The position numbers were made by a program, and so were the translations under genes. From positions 1 through 64,000 of IMG/VR virus record IMGVR_UViG_3300002144_000620: 64,000 nucleotides of DNA. One strand, given 5' to 3'. Positions within the stretch are counted from its first letter, which is position 1. The number at the start of each line of letters is the position of its first letter. The DNA comes from a virus. The notes beneath the pieces were generated by a model, which did no database searches, was not told where the DNA came from, and was given only the letters and a program-made list of their open reading frames with translations. Positions 6,462-15,479 of the stretch are shown piece by piece.

Positions 6462-9209
6462 TTATCCCGCAAAAATTTGTGGATAATCATTGTCTTTGCT
6501 TTTATCCTTTTTATCAACAATTGAATAACCTGGTAGGTGTTTAGTATAAACTTTATCAGCCATTGCACCGTGTAATCCAGCAACCTTAGTCATCCAAAGA
6601 TCAAAAGCTTCCCATTTGCATGTCTCAAACTTACTAACAAAGTTAGGTAATTTTTCTCTATTAATCAAATAAGATTGGGCTGGTGCAAAAATACTTAGGT
6701 TTAAAAGTAAATCTTCTCTTTGACCACTATATCTTTCCGCACAGTAATTACCAAAACCAACCATATCAATATTCTCTTCTTTAGCTAATTTTGACCATCT
6801 AATTAAATTATCGTACAACTCATCATATGGGGAATCTATAATAACATCACCCTCAAACACCAAAATAAAATCAAATTCATTGTTGCTTTCCATGGTTATA
6901 CCATTTTTATGTGCTAAGAAGCACCCGTAATGACCTGGGGATAATTTAAAGTAACCTGGTTCCATCGCAACGTCTTTAGGTCTGTGGCACGTATCTAATG
7001 GGGGTAATTCCTTGTATATAACATTTACCTTTTCATAGTACTCGATATTATCGAAATCACTAGCAAAATCTTTTAATGATTTAGATGAAATTAACTCTTT
7101 AGGATTTGTATCTGGTTCCGTAACTAAATGAACTATTCTAATCTTAGGTTTTTTATTACCAGATATAATTTTAACCTCATCAATTTTATTATGTGTGAAT
7201 TTACCGTTATTAGGTAATATATTGATTAGATAGTTATTATCAACTATTATAGTTTTATTTTCTATCAATTTGTTGGAATGCATATCAAAACTAGTGTACT
7301 CGATTGAGTATTTACTGTTTTCAGATAGGTTGTATTCGACAAGTTGGTATGAACTACATTTACCAGAAACTGATACATCATAGTTTTTTATTAAATCACC
7401 ATCTTTATTTATTTTAATATTAACTATACGACTATCAACTGAATTGGATATTTGTAGATATACTACAAATGTGTTCGGTATGTTACTAGGTAATATAGTA
7501 AAATATTCTACCATAGAATAATCTTTGTGTGTTAAATTAGTATTAACATCGGCAATAAAATTATTTTCTGGCACTAATTCAATTTGATCTAACTTATCTT
7601 TAAAAGCAAAATACATTAAATTCTCGTAACCGTTGCTAAATGAACCCCATTTTAGTCTTAAATTTTCATAATCGTTAGCAGAATTAATTCTATCAACGGT
7701 GTCTAAATAAAATTCTGGACGAATTCCCATAAAGTATGTTACAACCGAGTGACCCTCGGCATTGTCTGGCATATCACCAAAATAAGCTGACTTACTGTTT
7801 AGTTTTTGTGATATATTATTTAAATATTCTGTATTAGGGTTTAATATATAATCATAATTTAAAAAATATACTTTGCTAATACCTAATTCTTTAGCTAAGG
7901 CAGCTCCATTATAATAATTAGTGTAACATGTTGGTCCGTGATATATGTCATTACCTTCACCTCTTAAATTAACAAAAGAATGGAAATCACCTTCACTATA
8001 CCTACTTTGAGAATAAAAAGTGTGTTTAGTTAAAATATTATTTTTATCATACACAAAATAATCAACCAATTCTTGTAATTCAGTTGATATTGGTAAGTGT
8101 GATGTTAATATAACTTTTCTACCAGTGGCTTTAGCTGACATAATACACTCTATGGTTGTATCGTAAGCACTCTTTGTTTTTGGATAGGTTGATATTATAA
8201 TAGCTTCATTACTAGGGTCAATAACCTCATTAATAGTTGTTGCAGGGGTTTTGTTTAGGGTTTCACTTATTAATTCACAATTTTTATCAAAATTAGTGAA
8301 GTCTAGGTAACCAATATTTTCAAATTTATCAAAATAATCTAAATAAACACCTAAGTTGTAGATTAATATTGGTAGGTTCCATGAAATAGCCTCACGAATA
8401 ACTAGTGGCATTGTTTCTTTATCGTTATTTGAACCTCTTGATGTAAATAAGAATAGGTCCATGGCTCCATAAAAACGTTCTACATCATTTCTTTCACCAT
8501 GCCATATAACATTTTTTGGTTTATTGATCATTAAAGGTTCCCAGTAATAAGCGAAATTACCCGATTGGTTACCAACAGTGTGGAAAACGTGATCTGGTAA
8601 ACTCCTAGCGTATTCAAAAAACTCAGCCTGATTTTTTCTAGGTGTAAATAAACCAACGTGTAGAATATGTTTTTTTGTTGGGTCTAAACCTAAGTCAATT
8701 AAAGATTTTTCTCTATTGGGTCTATTTTGGTATTCGATTGGGTATTCTACCAGTACTTTAGGTATTTCATTTATACTTTCAAATAATTTTATTTGCCAAT
8801 CAGATACAAACATAAATTTATCTGGAAAGAATTTTTTTTGTGTTGCATCGTATGATGAATCGTGTGATGTTTCGACAATTACGTAATTTCTATCGTCTTT
8901 GTAAAGATTTTTTGCGACATTAAAATCCATGAAATACTCTGGTATTTCTTCTAAGTGTACAATATCTGGTTTAACTCTATTAACAATATCAATGAGTTCC
9001 ATTTTATTCTCGTGTAGTGTGAAAAATCTATCAGGATCAACCATAGATGTTATCCTGTCACGCTGCACCACTAACACGCCTCCAGTATGATTTGACCATT
9101 CTATTACATAGATCTCAAACGTATCCTTAAGTAATTCTATTTTTTTCGTTAGATACTGCGGTAAACCACCTGTAGATAGGTGCGGTGCGATATATAATAA
9201 TTTCTTCAT
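6462..9209 (-). CDS. Three-module glycosyltransferase: GT4 - middle domain - GT25
   Basis: 915 residues. Residues 1 to about 340 form a GT4-like GT-B domain (LYIAPHLSTGGLPQYLTKKI, HVGLFTPRKNQ, then FTSRGSNNDKETMPLVIREAISWNLP with the donor-binding Glu residues). About 345-690 starts AIIISTYPKTKSAYDTTIEC and resembles a GT-A-like or accessory module I cannot name. The last ~220 residues look like GT25 (LPS galactosyltransferase / procollagen galactosyltransferase family): HYGCFLAHKNG, then VFEGDV at 784-789 in place of the usual EDD metal motif, and a late LPGYSIV. It is the first gene of the glycosylation operon, about 20 nt downstream of a Bacteroidota-type promoter. GT25 is known from collagen glycosylation, which is notable beside a collagen-like fibre. 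Confidence 0.82.
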   Translation of the reverse strand: MKKLLYIAPHLSTGGLPQYLTKKIELLKDTFEIYVIEWSNHTGGVLVVQRDRITSMVDPDRFFTLHENKMELIDIVNRVKPDIVHLEEIPEYFMDFNVAKNLYKDDRNYVIVETSHDSSYDATQKKFFPDKFMFVSDWQIKLFESINEIPKVLVEYPIEYQNRPNREKSLIDLGLDPTKKHILHVGLFTPRKNQAEFFEYARSLPDHVFHTVGNQSGNFAYYWEPLMINKPKNVIWHGERNDVERFYGAMDLFLFTSRGSNNDKETMPLVIREAISWNLPILIYNLGVYLDYFDKFENIGYLDFTNFDKNCELISETLNKTPATTINEVIDPSNEAIIISTYPKTKSAYDTTIECIMSAKATGRKVILTSHLPISTELQELVDYFVYDKNNILTKHTFYSQSRYSEGDFHSFVNLRGEGNDIYHGPTCYTNYYNGAALAKELGISKVYFLNYDYILNPNTEYLNNISQKLNSKSAYFGDMPDNAEGHSVVTYFMGIRPEFYLDTVDRINSANDYENLRLKWGSFSNGYENLMYFAFKDKLDQIELVPENNFIADVNTNLTHKDYSMVEYFTILPSNIPNTFVVYLQISNSVDSRIVNIKINKDGDLIKNYDVSVSGKCSSYQLVEYNLSENSKYSIEYTSFDMHSNKLIENKTIIVDNNYLINILPNNGKFTHNKIDEVKIISGNKKPKIRIVHLVTEPDTNPKELISSKSLKDFASDFDNIEYYEKVNVIYKELPPLDTCHRPKDVAMEPGYFKLSPGHYGCFLAHKNGITMESNNEFDFILVFEGDVIIDSPYDELYDNLIRWSKLAKEENIDMVGFGNYCAERYSGQREDLLLNLSIFAPAQSYLINREKLPNFVSKFETCKWEAFDLWMTKVAGLHGAMADKVYTKHLPGYSIVDKKDKSKDNDYPQIFAG

Positions 9210-9230
9210 AATGTAACTATATTGTTGTTA

Positions 9231-9265
9231 CAAATATAAACATATTATTATGGAATATAAACAAA
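9231..9265 (-). promoter_or_regulatory. Bacteroidota-type promoter (TTTG-N23-TATATTTG) for the glycosylation operon
   Basis: On the minus strand, TATATTTG (plus-strand caaatata, 9231-9238) matches the -7 consensus TAnnTTTG. TTTG (9262-9265) lies 23 nt upstream as a -33 element and is also the end of the capsid-gene terminator U tract. The box ends 21 nt before the ATG at 9209. The spacer is longer than the 20 nt seen at 42101 and 48212. Confidence 0.55.
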
Positions 9266-9293
9266 AAAGGGTGAGAAAATTTTCCCACCCTTT
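9262..9293 (-). terminator. Intrinsic terminator after the major capsid gene
   Basis: Arms 9266-9279 and 9280-9293 form a 14-bp stem on the minus-strand transcript, with one G-U wobble, followed by six U. It separates the head operon from the glycosylation operon. Confidence 0.85.
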
Positions 9294-9324
9294 AATTATT
9301 TGGTATAAAACCCTAGATAAAATA

Positions 9325-10902
9325 TTATCTGAAACCTCCGATACCGAAGCTAACGATATTTTTACACTTGATAACACCATAGAAACGGTTATTAACCATT
9401 TTCTTAGCGTAACGAGTCATAATACCTTTAACTGGTGCGAAAGTGAACGGGTTGTACATTGTTGGAGTTAATTGCATCGGCACGTATGGTGCGTAGATGT
9501 AACCAGTATCCAATAATGAAGTACCTTTGTGTCCCATTAAGATTGTGTCAGCTGGGAAGTAAGGATCACGGTATACTTGGTATCTTCCACCCAATGAACC
9601 GATTCTTTCGATACCCATGTTGAATTTATCTTGCTCTGGAGCTGCATTAGATACGTGGAAGTACTCTAAATCGTCCAAAATAGCTGAAACCTCAGCAGAT
9701 ACAACGATCCAGTTAGCACCACCTCTTAATGTAGCTTTGTGAATTTGTGCAGAAACTTGGTTAACCGCAGTGATTAACGTTTGGTTCCACTCTTTTTGAG
9801 TATAGAAACCATTTGATGCAGAAATACCACCAGTATTAACTCTAGATCCAGAGTAATCCCATGTCATTCTCCATGCAGCACCTCTACGTAAATCTCTTAA
9901 GATTTCACGATCGATTTCAGCAGCAACTTGCTCAGATAATAAAGCTGTTAATTCAGCTTCAGCATCGATGTTGTGGAATGCACTAACATCTTGAGCTAAT
10001 TCTGGAGACCATTGAGCTCTTAATTTTCTCTCGATAACAGAAACTGTTACAGATTTAAGTTCAAAAGAAACTTCACCCATTTCATCACTGTACTCTAAAG
10101 ATTCGTATTCTTTAGCAGTTGCAGTAATACCTGATAAAGGTAAAGCTACTGTAGTACTGTTGTTAACTATAGCAACATAAACGTCACCGTTAGCTTCCAT
10201 AACTGAATTACCATATTTTTGAGCTGGTAAATAGAAATCGAAATCAGCGCTAGCTGTAGCAGAAAGTACAGATAGTGTTGACATAATTTCTTCAGAATTT
10301 TCCCAGTTTGAGATACTTGAAACGAAATTCATTTTTACGATTGAAGTAGTTCCAACTGGTACAGAAGTACCAACTAAAGCAGCGTAACCATTACCATTAG
10401 CGTCAAATTCATAAAGATTTGCAACAGTAACTGTTGCAGTTAGAGATGTAGCAGCACCTTTAGAGTTGTCATAAAGACCATTTTCTCCGTAGAATGCGTC
10501 ATACAAGTTAGGGCTAACTGAAGTTCCTGTTGGATCGATACCAGCAGAACCAGCACCAAATGCTGAATTCTCCAATTTCGGGATAAAGTAGAACAATTTA
10601 CCAATTGGTAAGTTCAACGCTTGTACCGAAACGATTTCGTTAGCTAATAATTTTGAGAATACTCTTCTCACGATTGGGAATACCACAGTTTCGAAAGAAC
10701 CTTCGTTACCTAATGCAACTGATTCATTAAGCATGTAAGATGCTTGATTTTCAAATAATTGTGCGATATTCTCTTTTTTGTGACCACCTAGACCTTCTAA
10801 AAGTCCAAGTCCGTCCCATCTGTTAATTACGTCAGTACGTACCTCTTTTAAATGATTAAGGCCTACGTTACCAACTTTTCCTGATTCTAATAATGCTCCC
10901 AT
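9325..10902 (-). CDS. Major capsid protein, T4 gp23 family
   Basis: 525 residues, close to T4 gp23 (521). The N-terminus is a short pro-region, and VVFPIVRRVFSKLLANEIVSVQALNLPIGKLFYF (about 74-107) matches the gp23 core opening. LNE at residues 58-60 fits the L-x-E consensus cut by T4-type prohead proteases, giving a mature start at Ser61 (T4 cuts after residue 65). The C-terminus ends in the conserved PFTFAPVKGIMTRYAKKMVNNRFYG-type region. It is the last gene of the head block, after scaffold, protease, portal and terminase genes, and is followed by a strong terminator. Its start has an A-rich leader without a Shine-Dalgarno sequence. Confidence 0.95.
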   Translation of the reverse strand: MGALLESGKVGNVGLNHLKEVRTDVINRWDGLGLLEGLGGHKKENIAQLFENQASYMLNESVALGNEGSFETVVFPIVRRVFSKLLANEIVSVQALNLPIGKLFYFIPKLENSAFGAGSAGIDPTGTSVSPNLYDAFYGENGLYDNSKGAATSLTATVTVANLYEFDANGNGYAALVGTSVPVGTTSIVKMNFVSSISNWENSEEIMSTLSVLSATASADFDFYLPAQKYGNSVMEANGDVYVAIVNNSTTVALPLSGITATAKEYESLEYSDEMGEVSFELKSVTVSVIERKLRAQWSPELAQDVSAFHNIDAEAELTALLSEQVAAEIDREILRDLRRGAAWRMTWDYSGSRVNTGGISASNGFYTQKEWNQTLITAVNQVSAQIHKATLRGGANWIVVSAEVSAILDDLEYFHVSNAAPEQDKFNMGIERIGSLGGRYQVYRDPYFPADTILMGHKGTSLLDTGYIYAPYVPMQLTPTMYNPFTFAPVKGIMTRYAKKMVNNRFYGVIKCKNIVSFGIGGFR

Positions 10903-10935
10903 TTTAGTTTTTTTTAAGTTTTTATTTATTTATTT

Positions 10936-12138
10936 TTATTTAATTTTATTAATGATGTCAAGAACTCTTGTTAATTGTGGATCCTGATAAGCTGTTGATT
11001 CATTTAATTTTGATGAACCACTAGATTTAGGAGTTTCCATAATTCTCTCTTCTACCATTTGTTTAACAGCTGTTTTGTTTGAACCAATTTGGGTTTGCAT
11101 ACTATTAAAGATTTCTCTAGATTCAATTAAGTTTTTAGCCGTATCGAATCTTTTAAGGATTTCTAATTTTTCATCCTTAGTTGTAGAGTTTTCAGTAATA
11201 AGCTTAATTGCATACGTCAAGTTTGACGAAAACAAAGCAACTTCTTGTAACTGAGACTTAAGGTTTTTAATAGCTGATTTATATTCACCTTCAGAACTTT
11301 TAAATTCTTCAGATAGATTTTTAAAATCAACTAATTCTTGAGTCTTTTTATTATTTTCAGACACAACTTCTTGGTATTTTTTTCTCATAATAACCAAGCT
11401 CTCGTGTAACTCTTGTTCTTTAGTTTTAACATTTTCAACCTCTTCTACAGTTTCTTCTTCCATTTCAACTTCGGCAGCTTCTTCAACTGGCATTTCTTCT
11501 TCAGAAACGGTTTCAGCTAAATCAGCAACATCCTCTTCAGAAATTTCGATTTCATGTATAGGTTCTTCTTCCATATTGATTATTTCATCTTCCGAAACAT
11601 ATCCTTCTAGGTTTTCAGAAGCTTCGCTAGATTCCTCTAACTCTTCTGGTTCAAACGCAACAATTTCTTCTTCAGAACCTTCTTCAGGAGACTCTTCAGT
11701 TTCCTCTTCAGTTTCCTCTTCAGGGTTAATGTTGATTTGTACACCGCCTTCAGGTGTTTGGATGATTTCGATTTCATCTGCTGGGTTCATCAGTTCAAAG
11801 TGTTTTATAACATCTTCATCTGATTTATCGGTTAAGTCAATTACTTCCTCACCTTCTTCACTTTCGGGTTCTTCACCTTCTTGATCAAAAGCTTCTGGAT
11901 CAATATCCATAACCTCTTCTTCACCAGCCTGTTCTAAATCACCAGGTAAATCAGTACCTGGCATGTCATCTGTTAATTCATCGCTATTAATAACTTCTTC
12001 TTGTAAGTTATTTTTAACAATTTCTTCTAATTCATTCTTAAGGGTGCTTTTCAATGCGTGGTTAGCATTCTCTTTGACAGCTTGTCTTAATTCATGAATT
12101 TCAGCAAGGGTGTCTGCTAAAATATTTGTTTTACTCAT
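10936..12138 (-). CDS. Prohead core scaffolding protein (gp22 position)
   Basis: 400 residues, extremely acidic from about 60 to 235 (runs of Glu/Asp with Ser and Pro), then a predicted coiled coil with Lys/Glu heptads (about 240-330) and a basic C-terminus. T4 gp22, the main scaffold, sits between protease gp21 and capsid gp23 and is also acidic and helical; this gene is in the same place. Assignment rests on position and composition, not on clear similarity. Several L/I-x-E motifs could be protease cut sites that let the core be degraded. Its start is about 100 nt downstream of a terminator, so it and the capsid gene probably form their own transcription unit. Confidence 0.75.
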   Translation of the reverse strand: MSKTNILADTLAEIHELRQAVKENANHALKSTLKNELEEIVKNNLQEEVINSDELTDDMPGTDLPGDLEQAGEEEVMDIDPEAFDQEGEEPESEEGEEVIDLTDKSDEDVIKHFELMNPADEIEIIQTPEGGVQININPEEETEEETEESPEEGSEEEIVAFEPEELEESSEASENLEGYVSEDEIINMEEEPIHEIEISEEDVADLAETVSEEEMPVEEAAEVEMEEETVEEVENVKTKEQELHESLVIMRKKYQEVVSENNKKTQELVDFKNLSEEFKSSEGEYKSAIKNLKSQLQEVALFSSNLTYAIKLITENSTTKDEKLEILKRFDTAKNLIESREIFNSMQTQIGSNKTAVKQMVEERIMETPKSSGSSKLNESTAYQDPQLTRVLDIINKIK

Positions 12139-12240
12139 ATCTTTAAATAATTAAAAATCGTTATGGTGTGTTATCTTAGTAATAAATACTATGAAAAAAT
12201 TAAAAATTCATAAAATTGTTCAAAGTATTAAATATTAAGC

Positions 12241-12268
12241 AAAAAAAAACCACCGTGATTAGCGGTGG
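12241..12268 (-). terminator. Intrinsic terminator upstream of the scaffold-capsid unit
   Basis: A 6-bp GC-rich stem (ccaccg 12250-12255 / cggtgg 12263-12268), 7-nt loop, then nine U on the minus strand. It lies 25 nt after the stop of the 79-residue gene. Confidence 0.88.
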
Positions 12269-12293
12269 CTTTAATTAGAGTTTCAACTTTTCT

Positions 12294-12533
12294 TTAATCA
12301 GCGTTGATATCAACGTCTTTTGGTACGATAACTTTTACGAATCTAGACTCGTCAATTTTTAGGATTCTATATTCACCCGAATAACCCTCTAGATCCTTAA
12401 TTACCGTGGCTTCAGCATCAGTAACTGATATAGCTTTAGCTAAATAACTTTCTTTAATTTTTTTAATTTTACCTGTTTGATCGTCTTCAACGATGAACTG
12501 GATTGTAACTGTATACCAATAGTATGTCTTCAT
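12294..12533 (-). CDS. DUF4494-like small protein
   Basis: 79 residues starting MKTYYWYTVTIQFIVEDD, then KESYLAKAISVTDAEATVIKDLE and a beta-rich end (FVKVIVP). The layout (strand, basic turn, KxSYLVxAxSxTEAE, strand) resembles DUF4494, a family I know mainly from Bacteroidota genomes and their phages; function unknown. It sits between the protease gene and a terminator. If the family call is right it supports the host inference. Confidence 0.6.
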   Translation of the reverse strand: MKTYYWYTVTIQFIVEDDQTGKIKKIKESYLAKAISVTDAEATVIKDLEGYSGEYRILKIDESRFVKVIVPKDVDINAD

Positions 12534-12587
12534 GAATTATATTTTTTTATTAGTACAATAATAGATGTTTTTTTTTAAAAAACAAAA

Positions 12588-13307
12588 TTACATACCTAAA
12601 AATTTATTCAAATTTGACATAAATTTATCTTCTTTACTAACATTGGTATCGCTTTCAGCTATTTCGTTAGGTTCTTTTAATACTTCGTCATACGCTTTAA
12701 AATCCTTAGCGTCTTTGTAAAGATAAGAACCAGGTGTAGATGGTGATGATACGATATCCCAACAGATTAATTCAAAATCATCTTGTACTACGTTCATACC
12801 GTTAACCTTTTTAAGACTACCAACACCTCTAGATGAGATACCTAATGTCATACCATACGATAAATACATAGCTACTAAATCACCGTTGCATGATATAAAA
12901 CCGTTTTTTCTAAACCCTTCTGAAACAAGTATTTCTAGTTTACCTATCAATACATTATCTTTCCAGAACATGTCGACAATTCTGTGTGGTGAACCCCCTT
13001 TTAGTGATATAACCGATTCTTGTGGGTGATCTAGTTCGTGGAAACTTGAGTTTCTCGCTATAACCTCTCTATATTTTTCAACTTCTCTCTTTAAGATGTT
13101 TTCTGGGTATACTCTACCGTTTCTATTTTCGGTACCATATTTTTGTAAAGTAGCGTAGTAATATATTGGACCAGATAAATCTATAGTACCTCTATCAGAT
13201 TCTTCGTTAATTATTTGACCATGTATACCGTCTGATACTGAACCAGCATCACCTTCGACTAAAATACCGAAACCCTCTTCGTTTTCTTTTAAAATTTTTA
13301 AACCCAT
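12588..13307 (-). CDS. Prohead core protease, T4 gp21 family
   Basis: 239 residues (T4 gp21 is 212). Conserved features are NRNGRVYPENIL at 61-72, the catalytic His in ELDHP (H94), the catalytic Ser region LGISSRGVGSL (S158/S159) and FELICWDIVSSPSTPGS near 185-200, as in serine herpesvirus-like prohead proteases. It matures capsid and scaffold after prohead assembly. The gene lies between portal and scaffold, as in T4, but with LamG, AAA and small genes inserted between portal and protease. The C-terminal tail is Lys/Glu-rich and could be self-processed. Confidence 0.92.
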   Translation of the reverse strand: MGLKILKENEEGFGILVEGDAGSVSDGIHGQIINEESDRGTIDLSGPIYYYATLQKYGTENRNGRVYPENILKREVEKYREVIARNSSFHELDHPQESVISLKGGSPHRIVDMFWKDNVLIGKLEILVSEGFRKNGFISCNGDLVAMYLSYGMTLGISSRGVGSLKKVNGMNVVQDDFELICWDIVSSPSTPGSYLYKDAKDFKAYDEVLKEPNEIAESDTNVSKEDKFMSNLNKFLGM

Positions 13308-13378
13308 TTGTATAAGAATTATATCATATAAATATAAAGAAAATGGTTTAAATACCCATTTACATATAAAACATTTTT

Positions 13379-13525
13379 TTACCGTTCATTTACCCAGTCT
13401 TCACATTCTTGTCTTGTTACAGCGGAAAAAACTACGCTTTCATTTAAATCTTTTACTAAAAAGAAGGGGACGTTACCTTCTATAGCTTCTTTAGTGTTTA
13501 TAAAGGGTTCTGATATTGTATACAT
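13379..13525 (-). CDS. Small protein, 48 residues, unknown
   Basis: An ATG at 13523-13525 opens a 48-codon frame ending in TAA at 13379-13381. The product begins MYTISEPFINTKEAIEG and ends VTRQECEDWVNER, a compact alpha/beta-looking small protein with one Cys. It starts 2 nt after the stop of the LamG-like gene and has the same strand and codon use as its neighbours, which supports expression. No function is recognised. Confidence 0.55.
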   Translation of the reverse strand: MYTISEPFINTKEAIEGNVPFFLVKDLNESVVFSAVTRQECEDWVNER

Positions 13526-13527
13526 AA

Positions 13528-14487
13528 TTAAAGTACTACTCGTGAAGATACGGCATTATAATTTTGAGTCATCTCTGTATCTGTTAATTGCCTATCGTAA
13601 AATAAAACATGATTTATGTAACCAGTACCTATTTGATCAGGTGTATAAATTTGTAAATTAGAAGTTGTTGAAGTTGTTGACCCTAAATTACCGTTATTAC
13701 CTGATCTACCACCAGTTTTACTTCCGTTTACCCATGATTGACCCCCTTGTGTTGAGTTATATTGGAGAGCAATCCATTTAGTTTGTCCAACACTTAATCT
13801 AGTAAAACCATAACCACCAATACCTACCCAACCTGAGTTTGTACCACACCCATACCACCCTAGTTGACCATCTTGATTATTCCCCTGATAGTTTTCAAAA
13901 TGGTATAAAATAAAAGAAGCGTTAACGTTATACCCTGCATTCCATTTATTTATTGGATGGTTAGCATATCCCGTCCCTGTTGATGTTTTAGTAATTAACG
14001 CACAAATTGTTAAATTCGAAATATTATTAGCCCATGATGGATTTCCGTAAATGGTACCGCTATATGAATTACCACCCATTAAATCATACATAGCGTTACC
14101 TGTTGTAGGGTATGAACTTACCTCACCAGCATCTAAGTACGATACTAAACCATCAGTAACTATATTAGGTAAGGAATTATTAACAGCTAATAAATTGGAT
14201 TGAGTGGCAATCCAAGATAAAGCTGATCCAACTGAAGTTATATTGCTTTGATTACCACCCTGCATTATAACGAAATTATAAAGCTCTTGATCAGACTGAG
14301 GTGAAAATATATAAGGATCACCTAATTCCGATGTTTTATAAATTACATAGTTTCCAGGGGTTGGGGTGATACCATTATACCAGCCCGTTGTGGTTGACAT
14401 ATCAATATTATTAACCCCTAAAGCTACATTTCCTTTACGTAAAGCGTTTGGTGGTGTTATAGTGGAATATTTTATTGAATTTGACAT
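13528..14487 (-). CDS. LamG-domain virion protein, paralogue of 51375 and 52823
   Basis: 319 residues. The first ~125 residues (IKYSTITPPNALRKGNVALGV, WYNGITPTPGNYVIYK, SPQSDQELYNFV, VTDGLVSYLDAGEVSSYP) clearly match the N-terminal domain of the two plus-strand proteins at 51375 and 52823. The rest is a concanavalin/LamG-type jelly roll ending INHVLFYDRQLTDTEMTQNYNA, the usual LamG closing motif. Family members bind glycans or decorate capsids and tails. It is the only copy inside the head operon, so it may be a capsid decoration protein; this is inference. A hairpin leader at 14494-14530 precedes the start. Confidence 0.75.
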   Translation of the reverse strand: MSNSIKYSTITPPNALRKGNVALGVNNIDMSTTTGWYNGITPTPGNYVIYKTSELGDPYIFSPQSDQELYNFVIMQGGNQSNITSVGSALSWIATQSNLLAVNNSLPNIVTDGLVSYLDAGEVSSYPTTGNAMYDLMGGNSYSGTIYGNPSWANNISNLTICALITKTSTGTGYANHPINKWNAGYNVNASFILYHFENYQGNNQDGQLGWYGCGTNSGWVGIGGYGFTRLSVGQTKWIALQYNSTQGGQSWVNGSKTGGRSGNNGNLGSTTSTTSNLQIYTPDQIGTGYINHVLFYDRQLTDTEMTQNYNAVSSRVVL

Positions 14488-14493
14488 TATAAC

Positions 14494-14530
14494 CCGTTTT
14501 ATTTATATAATATAAATACAAATAAAACGG
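14494..14530 (-). promoter_or_regulatory. Leader hairpin containing a TATTTATA motif
   Basis: Perfect 11-bp inverted repeat (ccgttttattt 14494-14504 / aaataaaacgg 14520-14530) with a 15-nt loop that contains TATTTATA in the coding direction. It lies 7 nt before the LamG gene start and has no U tract, so it is not a terminator. Confidence 0.6.
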
Positions 14531-14543
14531 ATTAAATACCTAT

Positions 14544-15458
14544 TTAGTCATCAGAAATATTAAATCCAATCTTCTCATCAAATATTTTTGATTTACGTAA
14601 TCTTTTGATCGTATCATCATAACCATTCTTAAGTATGTATAAAGAAATAAAAACCTCTTTTAAGTGGGCCATTGTATAATTGTTAGTATCTTTAACTAGT
14701 TTAGTTATATTATATAACTTTTTATCTTCTTTAGTTAATACAGATTCAAAATATAATTTTCGGTCCTCTTGGTTCGGTTTGTTAATTTTATATTTTTTGT
14801 CGAATCTAGATGGTCTATCTTTAATTCTTTCAGGTATTTTTTCTAGGTTATTTGTTGTGGCGACATATACAACATTATCAACTGAATTTAAACCATCTAA
14901 AAAATTTAAGAATACTTCTTCACCAAATTTTTCGATAACTAAATCAATATCCTCAATAATACAAAGTATTGGTCTTTCTTTTTCAACTTTTCTAACTAAT
15001 TTAGCCAATTCGATCCAATTAAATGGGTTATCGAAATATATTGATAACCCATTATATTTTTTTAATTCGTCAACAAGTAGATGTATTAGTGATGTTTTAC
15101 CACAACCAGGTTCACCGTATAATATAATACCTCTCTTTGGTGTTAGGTTATATTGTCTGAATCTTTCTATATTTTCCCAGAAATTGGTTAAATCTTTTAT
15201 TATTTCAGCATGTGGTAATGATGGTAAGTGAAAAAATTCGTCACTCTTGTAATCTAACCTAGAGATACCAAAACCACTACTATCGTTATATATCATATTA
15301 TATAAACCAGATTCGACAGATGCCACTGATTTAAAATTAAAATAAAACTCATTATTATTAATGGTATACCAAGATTCGATTGATGGTAAAATCGCAGCGA
15401 CCTTTTCTTTCGTGTAATCTACATCATCTTCGTAATATTCGTCTTCTAAATCATCCAT
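14544..15458 (-). CDS. AAA+ ATPase (BCS1/FtsH-like core)
   Basis: 304 residues. An N-terminal region of ~100 residues without a known fold is followed by an AAA module: Walker A GEPGCGKTS at 115-123, Walker B ILCIIEDID at 164-172, sensor 1 ATTN at 200-203 and an Arg-finger region DRPSRFDKK at 214-222. The closest style is the classic AAA clade (BCS1/FtsH-like), which remodels proteins. It lies between portal-associated genes and the protease gene, so a role in head assembly or in host protein remodelling is possible. No membrane segment or protease domain is present. Confidence 0.88.
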   Translation of the reverse strand: MDDLEDEYYEDDVDYTKEKVAAILPSIESWYTINNNEFYFNFKSVASVESGLYNMIYNDSSGFGISRLDYKSDEFFHLPSLPHAEIIKDLTNFWENIERFRQYNLTPKRGIILYGEPGCGKTSLIHLLVDELKKYNGLSIYFDNPFNWIELAKLVRKVEKERPILCIIEDIDLVIEKFGEEVFLNFLDGLNSVDNVVYVATTNNLEKIPERIKDRPSRFDKKYKINKPNQEDRKLYFESVLTKEDKKLYNITKLVKDTNNYTMAHLKEVFISLYILKNGYDDTIKRLRKSKIFDEKIGFNISDD

Positions 15459-15479
15459 ATTTTTCTTTGTTATTATTTA

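Noticed and set aside
9250-9471. Plus-strand 73-codon frame near 9.3 kb
   Set aside because: Covers the terminator and the end of the capsid gene; the capsid frame is certain.
11576-11884. Plus-strand Ser-rich frame opposite the scaffold gene
   Set aside because: It mirrors the Glu-rich codons of the scaffold (gaa/ttc to ser); no start context and no homology.
12140-12241. TAnnTTTG promoter before the scaffold gene
   Set aside because: A TACTTTG word is one base short of the consensus and the TTTG at the terminator end is only 12 nt away; the TATTTATT word there fits the late class better.
14680-15231. Plus-strand 183-codon frame
   Set aside because: Antisense to the AAA ATPase, whose Walker and sensor motifs are clearly in the minus frame.
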